A DNA stretch of 64,000 nucleotides, taken from the NCBI RefSeq assembly GCF_021653995.1, contig NZ_JAJJOZ010000003.1:62001-126000 (forward strand). The letters run 5' to 3'. Source of the stretch: Allopusillimonas lactea. Lineage in GTDB: Bacteria > Pseudomonadota > Gammaproteobacteria > Burkholderiales > Burkholderiaceae_B. Below the pieces are notes generated by a model. The model saw only the letters and a program-made list of their open reading frames with translations. It was not told the origin of the DNA and did no database searches. The position numbers and the translations under genes were made by a program. The first letter of the stretch is position 1. Every line of letters begins with the position of its first letter. Shown one piece after another: positions 33,838 through 42,367 of this stretch.

Positions 33838-36264
33838 TCAATTCCGCACCGGCTTCCCCGTCTTCAACATCCCGACCACACGCTCCAGCGTCTTCGGGTG
33901 CGCCAGCAAGGTCAGAAACGCTTCGCGCTCCTGCCGCATCATCCATGCCTCGTCCACCAGCGATTCGGGGTCGACATCGCCGCCGCAGATCGCTTGGGCA
34001 ACATGGCTGCCCACCAGGAAGTCGTGATCCGAAATAAACCCGCCCACTTTCATATTCAGCAGTTGTGCCTTCAGCGTGGCAATGCCGTCGCGCCCCGCCA
34101 CGGGAAAGCGCGCCGGCAGGGGTGGGCGCCAATTGCTGTCGGCCAATTGCCGCGCCAGCCGAGCCGCCACATACACGACCTCGTGCCGGTTCATCACCAC
34201 CGGGTCGGATGGCAGCAGATACCCCATCGCCTTCGCCTCCAGCGCAGAGCGCGATACCCGCGCGCTGGCCACCGACAGCGCAAACCCCTTCAGAAAAGCC
34301 AGCAGCGGCGCCTCGGGTGCGCCCAGGGCACGCAATTCAGCCGCCCGCCGGGCGCAGTACGTCAAGCCGCCCGCGCCCGGCACCAGGCCGATGCCCACTT
34401 CCACCAGCCCGATATACGTTTCAAAATGCGCCACCCGCGCCGCGCAATGCACAGACAGCTCGCAGCCGCCGCCCAGTGCCATGCCGGCCAGCCCCGCCAC
34501 CACCGGCACCTGCGCATAGCGCAGCCGCAGCACCATCTCCTGCATCTCGCGCTCGATGGGCGCCACCGCCGCCGCGCCGCCTTGCTCGAATACCGGCAGC
34601 AGCGCCTTCAAATCCGCCCCCGCGGAAAACGGCTCGCCCTGCTGCGCAATCACCAGCCCCGCGTACGAGGCCTCGGCAAGGCCCACCGCCTTCACCAGCC
34701 CGCGCACCACTGCCGGGCTCAAGGTATGCATCTTGGTCTTGAACGACACAATCAGCACATCGGCGGGGTGTGGCGCGGGCAGCGTCCAGCACACCACGCC
34801 CTCGTCCTCGTGTACCACCGTGCGCGCCAGCGCAGGTGCCTCGCCTACCAGTCGCGGCGCATCCACCTGCCGCGCATACACCGGCAGCGTATTGCGCCCT
34901 TCATATCGCCCCGCACGCGGGTTCCATGAACCTTGCGGCGTATGCACCGCCTGCGCCTCCCATACCGGACCGCTCAGCGCCCAGTCGGGCAAGGGCGCAT
35001 CAGACAGTGCTTTGCCCGCCGCGATATCCTGCTGTATCCACTGCGCTACGTCGCGCCAGCCCGCTGCCTGCCAAATCTCGAACGGCCCCTGCGCATGGCC
35101 AAAGCCCCACTTCATCGCCAGATCCAGTTGCGCCGCCGTATCCGCGATAGCCGCCAGATGCACCGCGCTGTAATGGAAACTGTCGCGCAGCACGGCCCAA
35201 ACAAACTGCGCCTGTGGGTGATCGGAATCGTGCAGCGCCTTCAACCGCTTGGCCGGATCGCGTTCGGCCAAGATCGCCGCCACGGCGTCGTCCACCTTCG
35301 CGCCGGCAGGCACATACTGCTTCGTGGACGGATCAAGCCGCAGTATCGCCTTGCCTTCCTTGCGGTAAAAGCCCGCGCCTGCCTTCTGCCCCAGCGCGCC
35401 CTGGCCGATCAGCGCCGTCAGCACGGGTGGTACCGCAAAATGCGTATGGAAGGGATCATCGGGCAATTGCGCTTGCATCGTGCCGATCACATGCGCCAGC
35501 GTATCCAGCCCCACCACATCCGCTGTGCGGAAGGTGCCCGACTTGGCCCGCCCCAGCCGCGTGCCCGTCAGCTCGTCCACAAGATCGTACGGCAGCCCAA
35601 AGCGCTCGGCCTGCGCAAACACAGACAATATCCCGAACACCCCGATGCGGTTGCCGATAAAGTTTGGCGTATCCTTGGCCCGCACTACCCCCTTGCCCAA
35701 CTGTGACACCAAAAAGCTTTCCAGCTCGTCCAGCATCGCCGGCTCAGTGTGCGCCGTGGGGATCAGCTCCACCAGGCTCATATAACGCGGCGGGTTGAAA
35801 AAATGCACCCCGCAAAATCGCTGCCGCAGCGCCTCGGGCAAGGCATCGGACAGACTGGTAATGGACAGCCCCGACGTATTGCTGGCCACATAGGCATCGG
35901 CCCGCAGCGCAGGCGCCAGCTTGTGATATAGATCGCGCTTCCAGTCCAGCCGCTCGGCAATCGCCTCAATCACCAGATCGCACTGCGCCAGCAGGGCCAA
36001 GTCATCCTCGTAGTTCGCGGCCGTAATCAGCCCCGCCAGCTCGGGCGCGCCCAGCGGCGCCGGGTTCAGCTTCTGTAGATTGGCAATCGCCTTGTTGACG
36101 ATGCCATTTTTGTCGCCTTCTTTGGCGGGCAGGTCGAACAGCACAACCGGTATGCCGGCATTGACGCAATGCGCCGCAATCTGCGCCCCCATCACCCCCG
36201 CGCCGCACACCGCCACCTTGCCAATACGCGCCCGCGGCGCCGCCATCGATGAACTGGACTGCAT
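33838..36264 (-). CDS. 3-hydroxyacyl-CoA dehydrogenase / enoyl-CoA hydratase, FadN-type order
   Basis: This 808-residue bifunctional enzyme has the dehydrogenase first and the hydratase last, the reverse of FadB/FadJ. The N-terminal NAD-binding motif is VAVCGAGVMGAQIAAHC (about residues 17-33), followed by the dehydrogenase motifs GVHFFNPPRYMSLVELIPT and KDTPNFIGNRIGVFG. The crotonase domain occupies about residues 500-700, with FSAGADLKALL and GMALGGGCELSVHC. I chose ATG 36264 because ACGGAGAGTGCT precedes it. An earlier in-frame ATG at 36354 adds 30 unlikely residues. It is probably co-transcribed with the thiolase for fatty acid or aromatic side-chain beta-oxidation. Confidence 0.93.
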   Translation of the reverse strand: MQSSSSMAAPRARIGKVAVCGAGVMGAQIAAHCVNAGIPVVLFDLPAKEGDKNGIVNKAIANLQKLNPAPLGAPELAGLITAANYEDDLALLAQCDLVIEAIAERLDWKRDLYHKLAPALRADAYVASNTSGLSITSLSDALPEALRQRFCGVHFFNPPRYMSLVELIPTAHTEPAMLDELESFLVSQLGKGVVRAKDTPNFIGNRIGVFGILSVFAQAERFGLPYDLVDELTGTRLGRAKSGTFRTADVVGLDTLAHVIGTMQAQLPDDPFHTHFAVPPVLTALIGQGALGQKAGAGFYRKEGKAILRLDPSTKQYVPAGAKVDDAVAAILAERDPAKRLKALHDSDHPQAQFVWAVLRDSFHYSAVHLAAIADTAAQLDLAMKWGFGHAQGPFEIWQAAGWRDVAQWIQQDIAAGKALSDAPLPDWALSGPVWEAQAVHTPQGSWNPRAGRYEGRNTLPVYARQVDAPRLVGEAPALARTVVHEDEGVVCWTLPAPHPADVLIVSFKTKMHTLSPAVVRGLVKAVGLAEASYAGLVIAQQGEPFSAGADLKALLPVFEQGGAAAVAPIEREMQEMVLRLRYAQVPVVAGLAGMALGGGCELSVHCAARVAHFETYIGLVEVGIGLVPGAGGLTYCARRAAELRALGAPEAPLLAFLKGFALSVASARVSRSALEAKAMGYLLPSDPVVMNRHEVVYVAARLARQLADSNWRPPLPARFPVAGRDGIATLKAQLLNMKVGGFISDHDFLVGSHVAQAICGGDVDPESLVDEAWMMRQEREAFLTLLAHPKTLERVVGMLKTGKPVRN

Positions 36265-36408
36265 AGCACTCTCCGTAGAAAAGTCTTGCGCAGCGCACGC
36301 ACCCGCGCCGCGCGCGTTCGTTAGAGAGTAGAGTAGTGGATTCCCGCGCGGCATGCACTAAGCCGCGACAAGGACTGGATAACCGACGGGCCGCGTGAGC
36401 CCCTGATT

Positions 36409-36816
36409 TCAGGCGGTAAGCGCTTCTTCGTTTTCTTGGCGCAGCCGGTAAGGGCGGATCAACACCTCGGCGGGCAGGTTCAGGCCTTCCGCCAGCTTGC
36501 GGATCATGTCCAGCGTTAGTGGACGAACACGGTTCAGGATGTCCGACACCCGGCCGCGTGGCCCGATGTAGGGTTCCAGATCCTTGCGTGTCAGGCCGCG
36601 TGCCTCCATGACATGAGCCAGGAAGTCAATGGGATCCGGGTCGGCAATCGGAAAATGCGCGCGCTCGTATTGTTCGATCAGCAAGGCCAGCACATCCAGT
36701 TTGTCACCGTCTGGCGAATTGGCAGGGGCGTCCCACAGGCGATCCACCTCAGCCAGCGCCACGTGGTACTCCTTCCTGGTTCGAATCAGCTTGAATTCCA
36801 TTGCTGGCCCCTTCAA
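36409..36816 (-). CDS. higA: HigA-type antitoxin
   Basis: This protein of about 130-135 residues has an N-terminal dimerisation/toxin-binding part and a C-terminal helix-turn-helix (HVMEARGLTRKDLEPYIGPRGRVSDILNRVRPLTLDMIRKLAEGL, about residues 68-113), typical of HigA. The ATG at 36816 overlaps the toxin stop (ATGA), consistent with coupling. A second ATG at 36801 begins the family-like MEFKLIRTRKEY. It neutralises HigB and represses the operon, probably through the inverted repeat at 37126. Confidence 0.87.
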   Translation of the reverse strand: MKGPAMEFKLIRTRKEYHVALAEVDRLWDAPANSPDGDKLDVLALLIEQYERAHFPIADPDPIDFLAHVMEARGLTRKDLEPYIGPRGRVSDILNRVRPLTLDMIRKLAEGLNLPAEVLIRPYRLRQENEEALTA

Positions 36817-37106
36817 ATCGTTTCCACGTTGATCTTGTCGTACTGGCGATGCGTACCGACAAAACGAACGTACATCAGCCCCTTGTCATAGCGCACCGCC
36901 ACGACCAGACGGTAGTCGTTCCCTTTGATATTGAATACCACCCGGCTGTTGCCGACAAAGCTGGCGTTTCGGTAAGCCGCTTTGATGTCTGCCGGCGTCT
37001 TCCAGTTTGCCCGGCTTGCCAAGGCATACCACGCCCGCAGTGGTGTTTCAGCGTCCGGATGGGACTCCCAGAACATCCGCAAGGAGGAGTGGGTAATGAT
37101 GCGCAT
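36813..37106 (-). CDS. higB: HigB-type toxin (RelE superfamily mRNA interferase)
   Basis: This 97-residue protein has the HigB pattern: MRIITHSSLRMFWESHPDAETPLRAWYALASRANWKTPADIKAAYRNASFVGNSRVVFNIKGNDYRLVVAVRYDKGLMYVRFVGTHRQYDKI is read across its whole length in the ORF, with the GNDYRLV strand and FVGTHRQYDKI end characteristic of ribosome-dependent mRNases of this family. Toxin-first order and four-base overlap with the antitoxin are the usual higBA arrangement. Confidence 0.88.
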   Translation of the reverse strand: MRIITHSSLRMFWESHPDAETPLRAWYALASRANWKTPADIKAAYRNASFVGNSRVVFNIKGNDYRLVVAVRYDKGLMYVRFVGTHRQYDKINVETI

Positions 37107-37467
37107 GATGTACCGTGAATTATGATACCAAAATGGTAGCGAAGGAGCCAGCTATATGTGTTTTGCAACCACCCTGGCGTCGACAAATGTGACCTTGAAC
37201 GCCCCCAAAGAACGGCTGCCCACCGCGGGTGGGCAGAACACGGCAGATTTCACAGCCTGGGGCCGATCACGTATCAGCCGCAGAAAAGTTGTTGGGCTTA
37301 GCGTTTCGGTATTGGTGATGGATGCACTAATTTGCACCCGGTTTGGGCAACACCGAGCGAGCGCGGTATGGGAGCGGGCATGGACCATAGCAATCTACCT
37401 GTATGTCGAACGTAATGGTTCAGCGAAATATACAGGCTTGTTGAGCACGTTACGACTGTAAGTTTGT
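37107..37467. other. 361-base intergenic region between higB and a LysR gene
   Basis: The end next to higB carries its candidate promoter and operator. The remainder has open frames on both strands (37156-37461 plus, 37152-37388 minus), but neither resembles a known protein to me and neither has a convincing ribosome binding site. They may be remnants of a lost gene. Confidence 0.45.
37126..37138. promoter_or_regulatory. Candidate HigBA operator
   Basis: TACCA-AAA-TGGTA is a perfect inverted repeat 20 bases upstream of the higB start. On the minus strand it is followed by AT-rich TATCATAATTC, a possible -10. Autorepression by the HigBA complex at such a site is standard for the family. Confidence 0.55.
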
Positions 37468-38406
37468 TCACGCTTGCGGCGCGCGCCCAAACAACGCCCG
37501 CAAGGTCTCGATCACCAACCGCAGCGGCGGCGTGTGGACGGGGTCCTTGCGTGTCAGCATCTGGACGTTGCCGAAATTGATACGGGTATCCACAGGCAGG
37601 ATATGGACGCTGCCCTGGCGCTGGAAATGTTCGGCAATCACGCGGGGCAGGGCGGTTACCCAGGGGTGCTGGTTGATCAGCGTCAGGTTGGCCAGAATTG
37701 CATTGGATTGCACATGCCGCGCCGGCCGTGTCATGCCCAGGCGGGCGAACATCTCGTCCATGCGGTCATTCAGCACCGACGTGCGCACCGGCAGTATCCA
37801 CATCGCCGTCTCAAGTTCCGCCACAGACACCGCCGCTTGGCGCGCAAGCGGGTTGCCCACCCCGCACACCAATGCAATCGGGTCTTCGTACAGAAACATG
37901 CCTTCGATCTGCGTAGCGTCGATGCGGCTGGTGGTGCGGCCAATCACGCAATCCAGACGGCCCGCTTGCAGGCTGTCGATCAGTTCGTGCAGCAGGCCCT
38001 CGTGGATCGTGATCTCTAGCTCGGCGTCGCGCTCGATCAGGGCGCTGACCAGGCGCGGCACGATATGGATGGCAGCCGACGGCAGAATACCAACGTGTAG
38101 CAGGCGCCGGTGCTGGCTGTGCTGTACCTGCAGCGCGGTCGCCATGCGTTCGGCCGCACCCGCCAGGTTGCGAGCATGGGCCACCACCATCTCACCCAGC
38201 GCCGTGGGCACCGTCCCGGTGCCTGTGCGCTCGAACAGCGTATACCCCACTTGCGTCTCCAACTGCGCCAGCGACTTGGACGCCGCCGGTTGACTCATGT
38301 GCAGTGCGGCCGCCGTCTGCCCCAAGTGCCGGGTGCGGTCCAGAGACAACAACAGATCGATATGGCGCGGCTTCAGGAAAACCGACGCAGGCGTGCGCTC
38401 CGTCAT
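37468..38406 (-). CDS. LysR-family transcriptional regulator (GbpR/PcaQ-like)
   Basis: This 312-residue regulator has the helix-turn-helix KPRHIDLLLSLDRTRHLGQTAAALHMSQPAASKSLAQLETQVGYTLFERTG (about residues 12-62) and a two-lobed effector domain. I place the start at 38406 rather than 38454, because the extra 16 residues are encoded by an AT-rich stretch with the palindrome TTTTATAAAA that looks like promoter sequence. It is divergent from a Bug receptor and sulfatase operon and probably regulates it. Confidence 0.9.
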   Translation of the reverse strand: MTERTPASVFLKPRHIDLLLSLDRTRHLGQTAAALHMSQPAASKSLAQLETQVGYTLFERTGTGTVPTALGEMVVAHARNLAGAAERMATALQVQHSQHRRLLHVGILPSAAIHIVPRLVSALIERDAELEITIHEGLLHELIDSLQAGRLDCVIGRTTSRIDATQIEGMFLYEDPIALVCGVGNPLARQAAVSVAELETAMWILPVRTSVLNDRMDEMFARLGMTRPARHVQSNAILANLTLINQHPWVTALPRVIAEHFQRQGSVHILPVDTRINFGNVQMLTRKDPVHTPPLRLVIETLRALFGRAPQA

Positions 38407-38471
38407 AACCAGCAAGTTATGTTTTATAAAATTTAATTCATTATACGGAAACATCTCACGGTGGCAGACTA

Positions 38472-38485
38472 TTGATCCATATCAA
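38472..38485. promoter_or_regulatory. Candidate LysR-type operator upstream of the receptor-sulfatase operon
   Basis: TTGAT-CCAT-ATCAA is an inverted repeat that contains a T-N11-A core (38473-38485). It lies 60 bases before the receptor start, in the region shared with the divergent LysR gene. Confidence 0.5.
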
Positions 38486-38544
38486 GAATATCGAGCCAAC
38501 CATCGTCCGTTCGCCTCCGCAGGCGCGGGCCGCAGGAGACAGCC

Positions 38545-39522
38545 ATGAAGAATCCCCTCGCCATCCTGGCAGCCCTCCTGGCCGCGCTGGCCTATGCAGC
38601 CGCGCCCGCACAGGCAGCAAATGCCTATCCCTCCGCCCCGATCTCCATCGTCGTGCCCTTTGCCCCCGGCGGCGCCACCGACATCACTGCACGCCTGCTA
38701 GCCGAGCAAATGGCCAAGCAGACCGGCTATGACTTCATCGTCGAAAACAAGGGCGGGGCGGGCGGCAGCATCGCCGCCGGCTACGTGGCCCGCGCCAAGC
38801 CAGATGGCTACACCATCCTCTTTGGCACCACCAACACCAACGGCATCAACACCTACATCTACCCGCAAACCAGCTACGACGCCGTCAAAAGCTTTGCGCC
38901 CGTGGGCCTCGTTGCCGAAAACATCGTCGTGCTGCTTGCCAATGCCAACTTTCCTGCAAACACCTTCGGCGAAGTCATCAGCGTGCTCAAGCAACACCCC
39001 GGCCGGTACAGCTATGCGTCGCCCGGCCAAGGCACCTCCCACAACCTCGCCATGGAACTGCTTAAGAAATCCCTGGGCCTGAACGTGCTGCACATACCCT
39101 ACAAAGGTGCCGGGCCGGCCATGATCGATCTGGTCGCCGGCACCGTGCCGCTCATGATGGGCGGCATCGCACCCGCCAAGCCCTTCATCGCTTCGGGCAA
39201 AGTCAAAGTGCTGGCTGTCGCCAACGACCGCACGTTCAACAACGTGCCGGCGAGCGTCACATACTTCAACGACGCCGCACCGGGCACTGCCATCAGCTCG
39301 TGGATGGGCCTGCTTGCGCCTGCCGGCACGCCCACCGACCGCATCGCCAACCTTAGCGCCGCCCTCAAGAACGCGCTGGCCGAGCCCGCCTTGCAGCGGG
39401 CACTGGAAGAGCAGGGCATGCAGGCCAACTACATGGCACCCGAGGAATTCAGCCGCCATATCGCTGACGGCATGCCATTCTGGAAGGCCGCCGTCGAAGC
39501 CTCCGGGGGCGCAAACAAATGA
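38545..39522 (+). CDS. Bug-family (TctC-like) periplasmic substrate-binding protein
   Basis: This 325-residue receptor starts with a signal peptide (LAILAALLAALAYAAAPAQAANAYP) and continues YPSAPISIVVPFAPGGATDITARLLAEQM, ENKGGAGGSIAAGYVARAKPDGYTILFG and LHIPYKGAGPAMIDLVAGTVPLMMGGI. CGCAGGAGACAGCC precedes the ATG. Its stop overlaps the sulfatase start (ATGA), so the two products are made together. A carboxylated sulfate ester or its product is a plausible ligand, by inference. Confidence 0.93.
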   Translation: MKNPLAILAALLAALAYAAAPAQAANAYPSAPISIVVPFAPGGATDITARLLAEQMAKQTGYDFIVENKGGAGGSIAAGYVARAKPDGYTILFGTTNTNGINTYIYPQTSYDAVKSFAPVGLVAENIVVLLANANFPANTFGEVISVLKQHPGRYSYASPGQGTSHNLAMELLKKSLGLNVLHIPYKGAGPAMIDLVAGTVPLMMGGIAPAKPFIASGKVKVLAVANDRTFNNVPASVTYFNDAAPGTAISSWMGLLAPAGTPTDRIANLSAALKNALAEPALQRALEEQGMQANYMAPEEFSRHIADGMPFWKAAVEASGGANK

Positions 39523-41120
39523 CGCGCTCCCATGCTGACGCCGCCCCGGTCAATTTCCTGCTCATCATCACCGACCAGCACCGCGCCGACCACCTGGGCT
39601 GCTATGGCAACCCCATCGTGCAGACGCCCAACCTGGACAGCCTGGCGCGACGCGGCTGGCGCGCCGGCAACATGCACGTCGCCACCCCCATCTGCATGCC
39701 TAACCGCGCCAGCCTCATGACTGGCCGCTACCCGTCCACCCACGGTGCGCGGCACAATGGCATCCCCCTGTCGCTGCGCTCAGCCACTTTCGTGGACGCT
39801 CTGCGCGGCGCCGGCTATCGCACCGCGCTCATCGGCAAAGCCCACCTGCAGAACATGACCGACATCCCGCCCAGTTGGCCGGTGCGGGCCGAGGACCGCC
39901 TGGCGCGAGAAGCCGTCGCCCCTGAGCCCGGCAACTACAGCCAGGAAAAGCGCAAGCTTTGGCTGGAACGCAACGACTACGACCTGGACTACCCCTATTA
40001 CGGCTTTGAGCAGGCCCGCCTGGTAGACGACCACAGCGACGACGTGCACGGCCACTATCGTTACTGGCTGCGCCGCAACCACCCTAAGGTGGAAGCCTTG
40101 ATTGGCCCCGATGCCGCCATCCCAGCGCCCGACTACGTACTGACCGGCATCCGCCAGGCTTGGCGCACCCGTGTGCCCGAGGAGCTGTACCCCAGCGCAT
40201 ACATCAGCGACGAAACCATACGCGAGATCCGCGCTGGCATCGCCAGCGACAAACCCTTCTTCATCCAGTGCTCCTTCCCCGACCCGCACCACCCCTTCGC
40301 CCCACCGGGCAAATACTGGGACATGTACCGGCCGGATGACATCCCTTTGCCGGCCTCCTTCAACGCCAGCACCCACCCGCCTCCGCACGTACAGTGGCTG
40401 CGCGAAAAGCGCGACAACGGCACCGCCATCAAACACACCCCCGCCATCTTCGCCTGCAATGAACGCGAAGCACGCGAGGCCATCGCCCTGAACTACGGCG
40501 CCATCTCCAACATCGATAACCAGATCGGCCGCATCCTGGCCGCGCTGCAAGAAAGCGGCCAGGCCGATAACACCGTTGTCATCTTCACCAGCGACCACGG
40601 CGACTACCTGGGCGATCACCAACTGCTGCTTAAAGGCCCCATCCACTATCGCGGCCTCACACGCGTGCCCTTCATCTGGGCCGACCCTACCGGCCGCGCC
40701 GCGGGCATCGCCAGCGAGCACGCCCTGGCCAGCACCATAGACATTGCCCCGACCATCCTGGCGCGGGCCAGCGTCGCGCCGTTCAACGGCATGCAGGGAA
40801 AGAACATGCTGCCCCTGATGGATGGCACCCAGGCAAGCTTGCGCGACGCCCTCATCGTGGAAGAAGAAGGGCAGCGCGTCATCCTCGGCTTTGACGCGCG
40901 CATACGCTGCCGCACCCTGCTGAGGGGATCATTACGCCTTACCGTCTACGACGGCACCTCATGGGGCGAACTGTACGACCTGGACGCCGACCCCCATGAA
41001 ACCCGTAACCTATGGGCCGACCCCGCCGCCGCCCCGCGCAAAGCTGCCATGCTTGAAAGGCTGAGCTACGCCATGCTGGCGCATGTGGATACCTCGCCGT
41101 ATCCGACCGCACTGGCGTGA
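39519..41120 (+). CDS. Formylglycine-dependent sulfatase / phosphonate monoester hydrolase family
   Basis: This 533-residue type I sulfatase has the formylglycine motif CMPNRASLMTGR with Cys59 as the residue converted to formylglycine. Metal ligands are expected in ITDQHRADH (Asp19) and in FTSDHGDYLGDHQLLLKG. The CxPxR-with-serine-later form is common to choline-sulfatase and phosphonate monoester hydrolase subgroups. No signal peptide is visible, so it is probably cytoplasmic and would act on imported sulfate esters. It is translationally coupled to the Bug receptor gene. Confidence 0.9.
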   Translation: MTRSHADAAPVNFLLIITDQHRADHLGCYGNPIVQTPNLDSLARRGWRAGNMHVATPICMPNRASLMTGRYPSTHGARHNGIPLSLRSATFVDALRGAGYRTALIGKAHLQNMTDIPPSWPVRAEDRLAREAVAPEPGNYSQEKRKLWLERNDYDLDYPYYGFEQARLVDDHSDDVHGHYRYWLRRNHPKVEALIGPDAAIPAPDYVLTGIRQAWRTRVPEELYPSAYISDETIREIRAGIASDKPFFIQCSFPDPHHPFAPPGKYWDMYRPDDIPLPASFNASTHPPPHVQWLREKRDNGTAIKHTPAIFACNEREAREAIALNYGAISNIDNQIGRILAALQESGQADNTVVIFTSDHGDYLGDHQLLLKGPIHYRGLTRVPFIWADPTGRAAGIASEHALASTIDIAPTILARASVAPFNGMQGKNMLPLMDGTQASLRDALIVEEEGQRVILGFDARIRCRTLLRGSLRLTVYDGTSWGELYDLDADPHETRNLWADPAAAPRKAAMLERLSYAMLAHVDTSPYPTALA

Positions 41121-41279
41121 GGTGGGGTGTGGCCCCTGGTTCAGTGGCCACCGAAAGCGTTAAGGGCTGTAGGGGTCACCGGTAGGTTGCCCGGCCCTGC
41201 GGGCCACAATGCACCCGGTGCAGCCCATCCGGACGGTAGAATTAACAATTAACGTTCGCTGCGCCGCTCCTCAGCCACC

Positions 41280-41984
41280 ATGGCCCGCCTTCCCCGCCTA
41301 TACGTACCCGACACCCCGCAACTGGCGCAGGCCGAGTTCCTGCGGCCGCTGGCTGGCCCGGCCGAGCCTACACCTGCCGCCGCGCTGGATCAGCTGCTGG
41401 CCTGGCTGCGCGATGAAGCACGTGCCAACGGCGTCCCGCTGCACGGCTGGCTGCTGCTGAACGACCGCATCACCGTGCTGGCCACCCCGCGCGATGCGCG
41501 GGCGATTTCACGGCTCATCCAGGGCCTGGGCCGCCGCATGGCCGCCGGCATGCGCCATGGCCGCGTGTTCAAAGGCCGCTACCGCAGCGCCCTGATCCAG
41601 CCGGGGGCGTGGCTGCTGCCCGCCCTGGTGTGGCTTGAATCCCTGCCCGTACAGGGGCATTACGTTGACACCGCCACCCGCTGGCCCTGGTCGTCTGCCG
41701 CCCCACACGCTGGCCTGGCCTCGCCGGCTGCAGACCTCGCCACCGACCACGCCGACTACTGGCAGCTCGGCAACACCCCTTTCGCCCGCCAGGCCGCCTA
41801 CAGCGCCCTGCTGGAGCGCGGCCTGAGCCAGGCCACCCGACAGCGCATCGAGCGGGCCTTGTTCGGGCAATGGGCATTGGGGGAAGAGCGCTTCATGCAA
41901 AGCATAGGGGCAAAGGCCAGCCGAAGGGTGGCGCCGGCGGCGCGGGGGCGGCCGAGGAAGGCGGCTGCTTCATCCGACGCCTGA
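41280..41984 (+). CDS. RAYT/Y1-transposase-like protein lacking the catalytic residues
   Basis: This 234-residue protein follows the REP-associated tyrosine transposase plan: HGWLLLNDRITVLATP, LGRRMAAGMRHGRVFKGRYRSALI, WLLPALVWLESLPVQGHYV, RWPWSSAAPHAG. In active relatives the first segment reads MDNHFHLLATP with the HUH metal site. Here the three positions are Arg63-Ile64-Thr65. The catalytic tyrosine of the RYIELNP helix is replaced by Trp118. A basic tail (RRVAPAARGRPRKAAA, AT-hook-like GRPRK) is added. The intact frame with both catalytic elements lost suggests a domesticated DNA-binding protein. A small hairpin, GGCCC-TGC-GGGCC (41193-41205), lies upstream. Confidence 0.78.
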   Translation: MARLPRLYVPDTPQLAQAEFLRPLAGPAEPTPAAALDQLLAWLRDEARANGVPLHGWLLLNDRITVLATPRDARAISRLIQGLGRRMAAGMRHGRVFKGRYRSALIQPGAWLLPALVWLESLPVQGHYVDTATRWPWSSAAPHAGLASPAADLATDHADYWQLGNTPFARQAAYSALLERGLSQATRQRIERALFGQWALGEERFMQSIGAKASRRVAPAARGRPRKAAASSDA

Positions 41985-42367
41985 AGTGTCCGTTGCCGGG
42001 CCCGGCTTCGCCGCGTCGTGTTACAGAAAGTCAGTGCGTGGCCAGCAGGCTTGCCTTTAAAAAGCACCGCCTCCAATACAGCCAGCTCGTGTGCTGGCGC
42101 GCGTAACGCAGGCCAAAAAACCCCCAGCGTGTCCCCTGGATCGATACACGCCACGCGCCCAGAGCCAGCCATGGGCGAAGCAGTTTGATGCAAAAACCGA
42201 GCCCAGCCCTACATCTGCCAAACAAAACAGCGATAATCACCTCGCCAGCATGCCCAGCACATATCCATATGTGGCACCGCGGGGCGCCAAACTTGCGCAC
42301 ACCCGCCGCGTGCGGCCAAGCAACCTCTGCCTATAATTATTATTTTCCGTAAGTTTTGTATCGCCAT
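41985..42367. other. 383-base intergenic region before the polysaccharide locus
   Basis: No gene is recognised. The right end holds an excellent -10 (TATAAT at 42332) followed by an AT-rich leader into the ligase/polymerase gene. The rest shows nothing notable. Confidence 0.5.
42332..42337 (+). promoter_or_regulatory. Consensus -10 box upstream of the WaaL-like gene
   Basis: TATAAT followed by TATTATTTTCC lies 31 bases before the ATG at 42368. A good -35 at 17 bases upstream is not evident (GTGCGG). Confidence 0.5.

Noticed and set aside
33898..34929. 343-codon plus-strand open frame
   Set aside because: It is antisense to the hydroxyacyl-CoA dehydrogenase/hydratase gene and is a His/Arg/Gln-rich shadow frame.
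37156..37461. 101-codon open frame next to higB
   Set aside because: It has no good ribosome binding site, no recognised family and a competing frame on the other strand. Kept only as part of the intergenic description.
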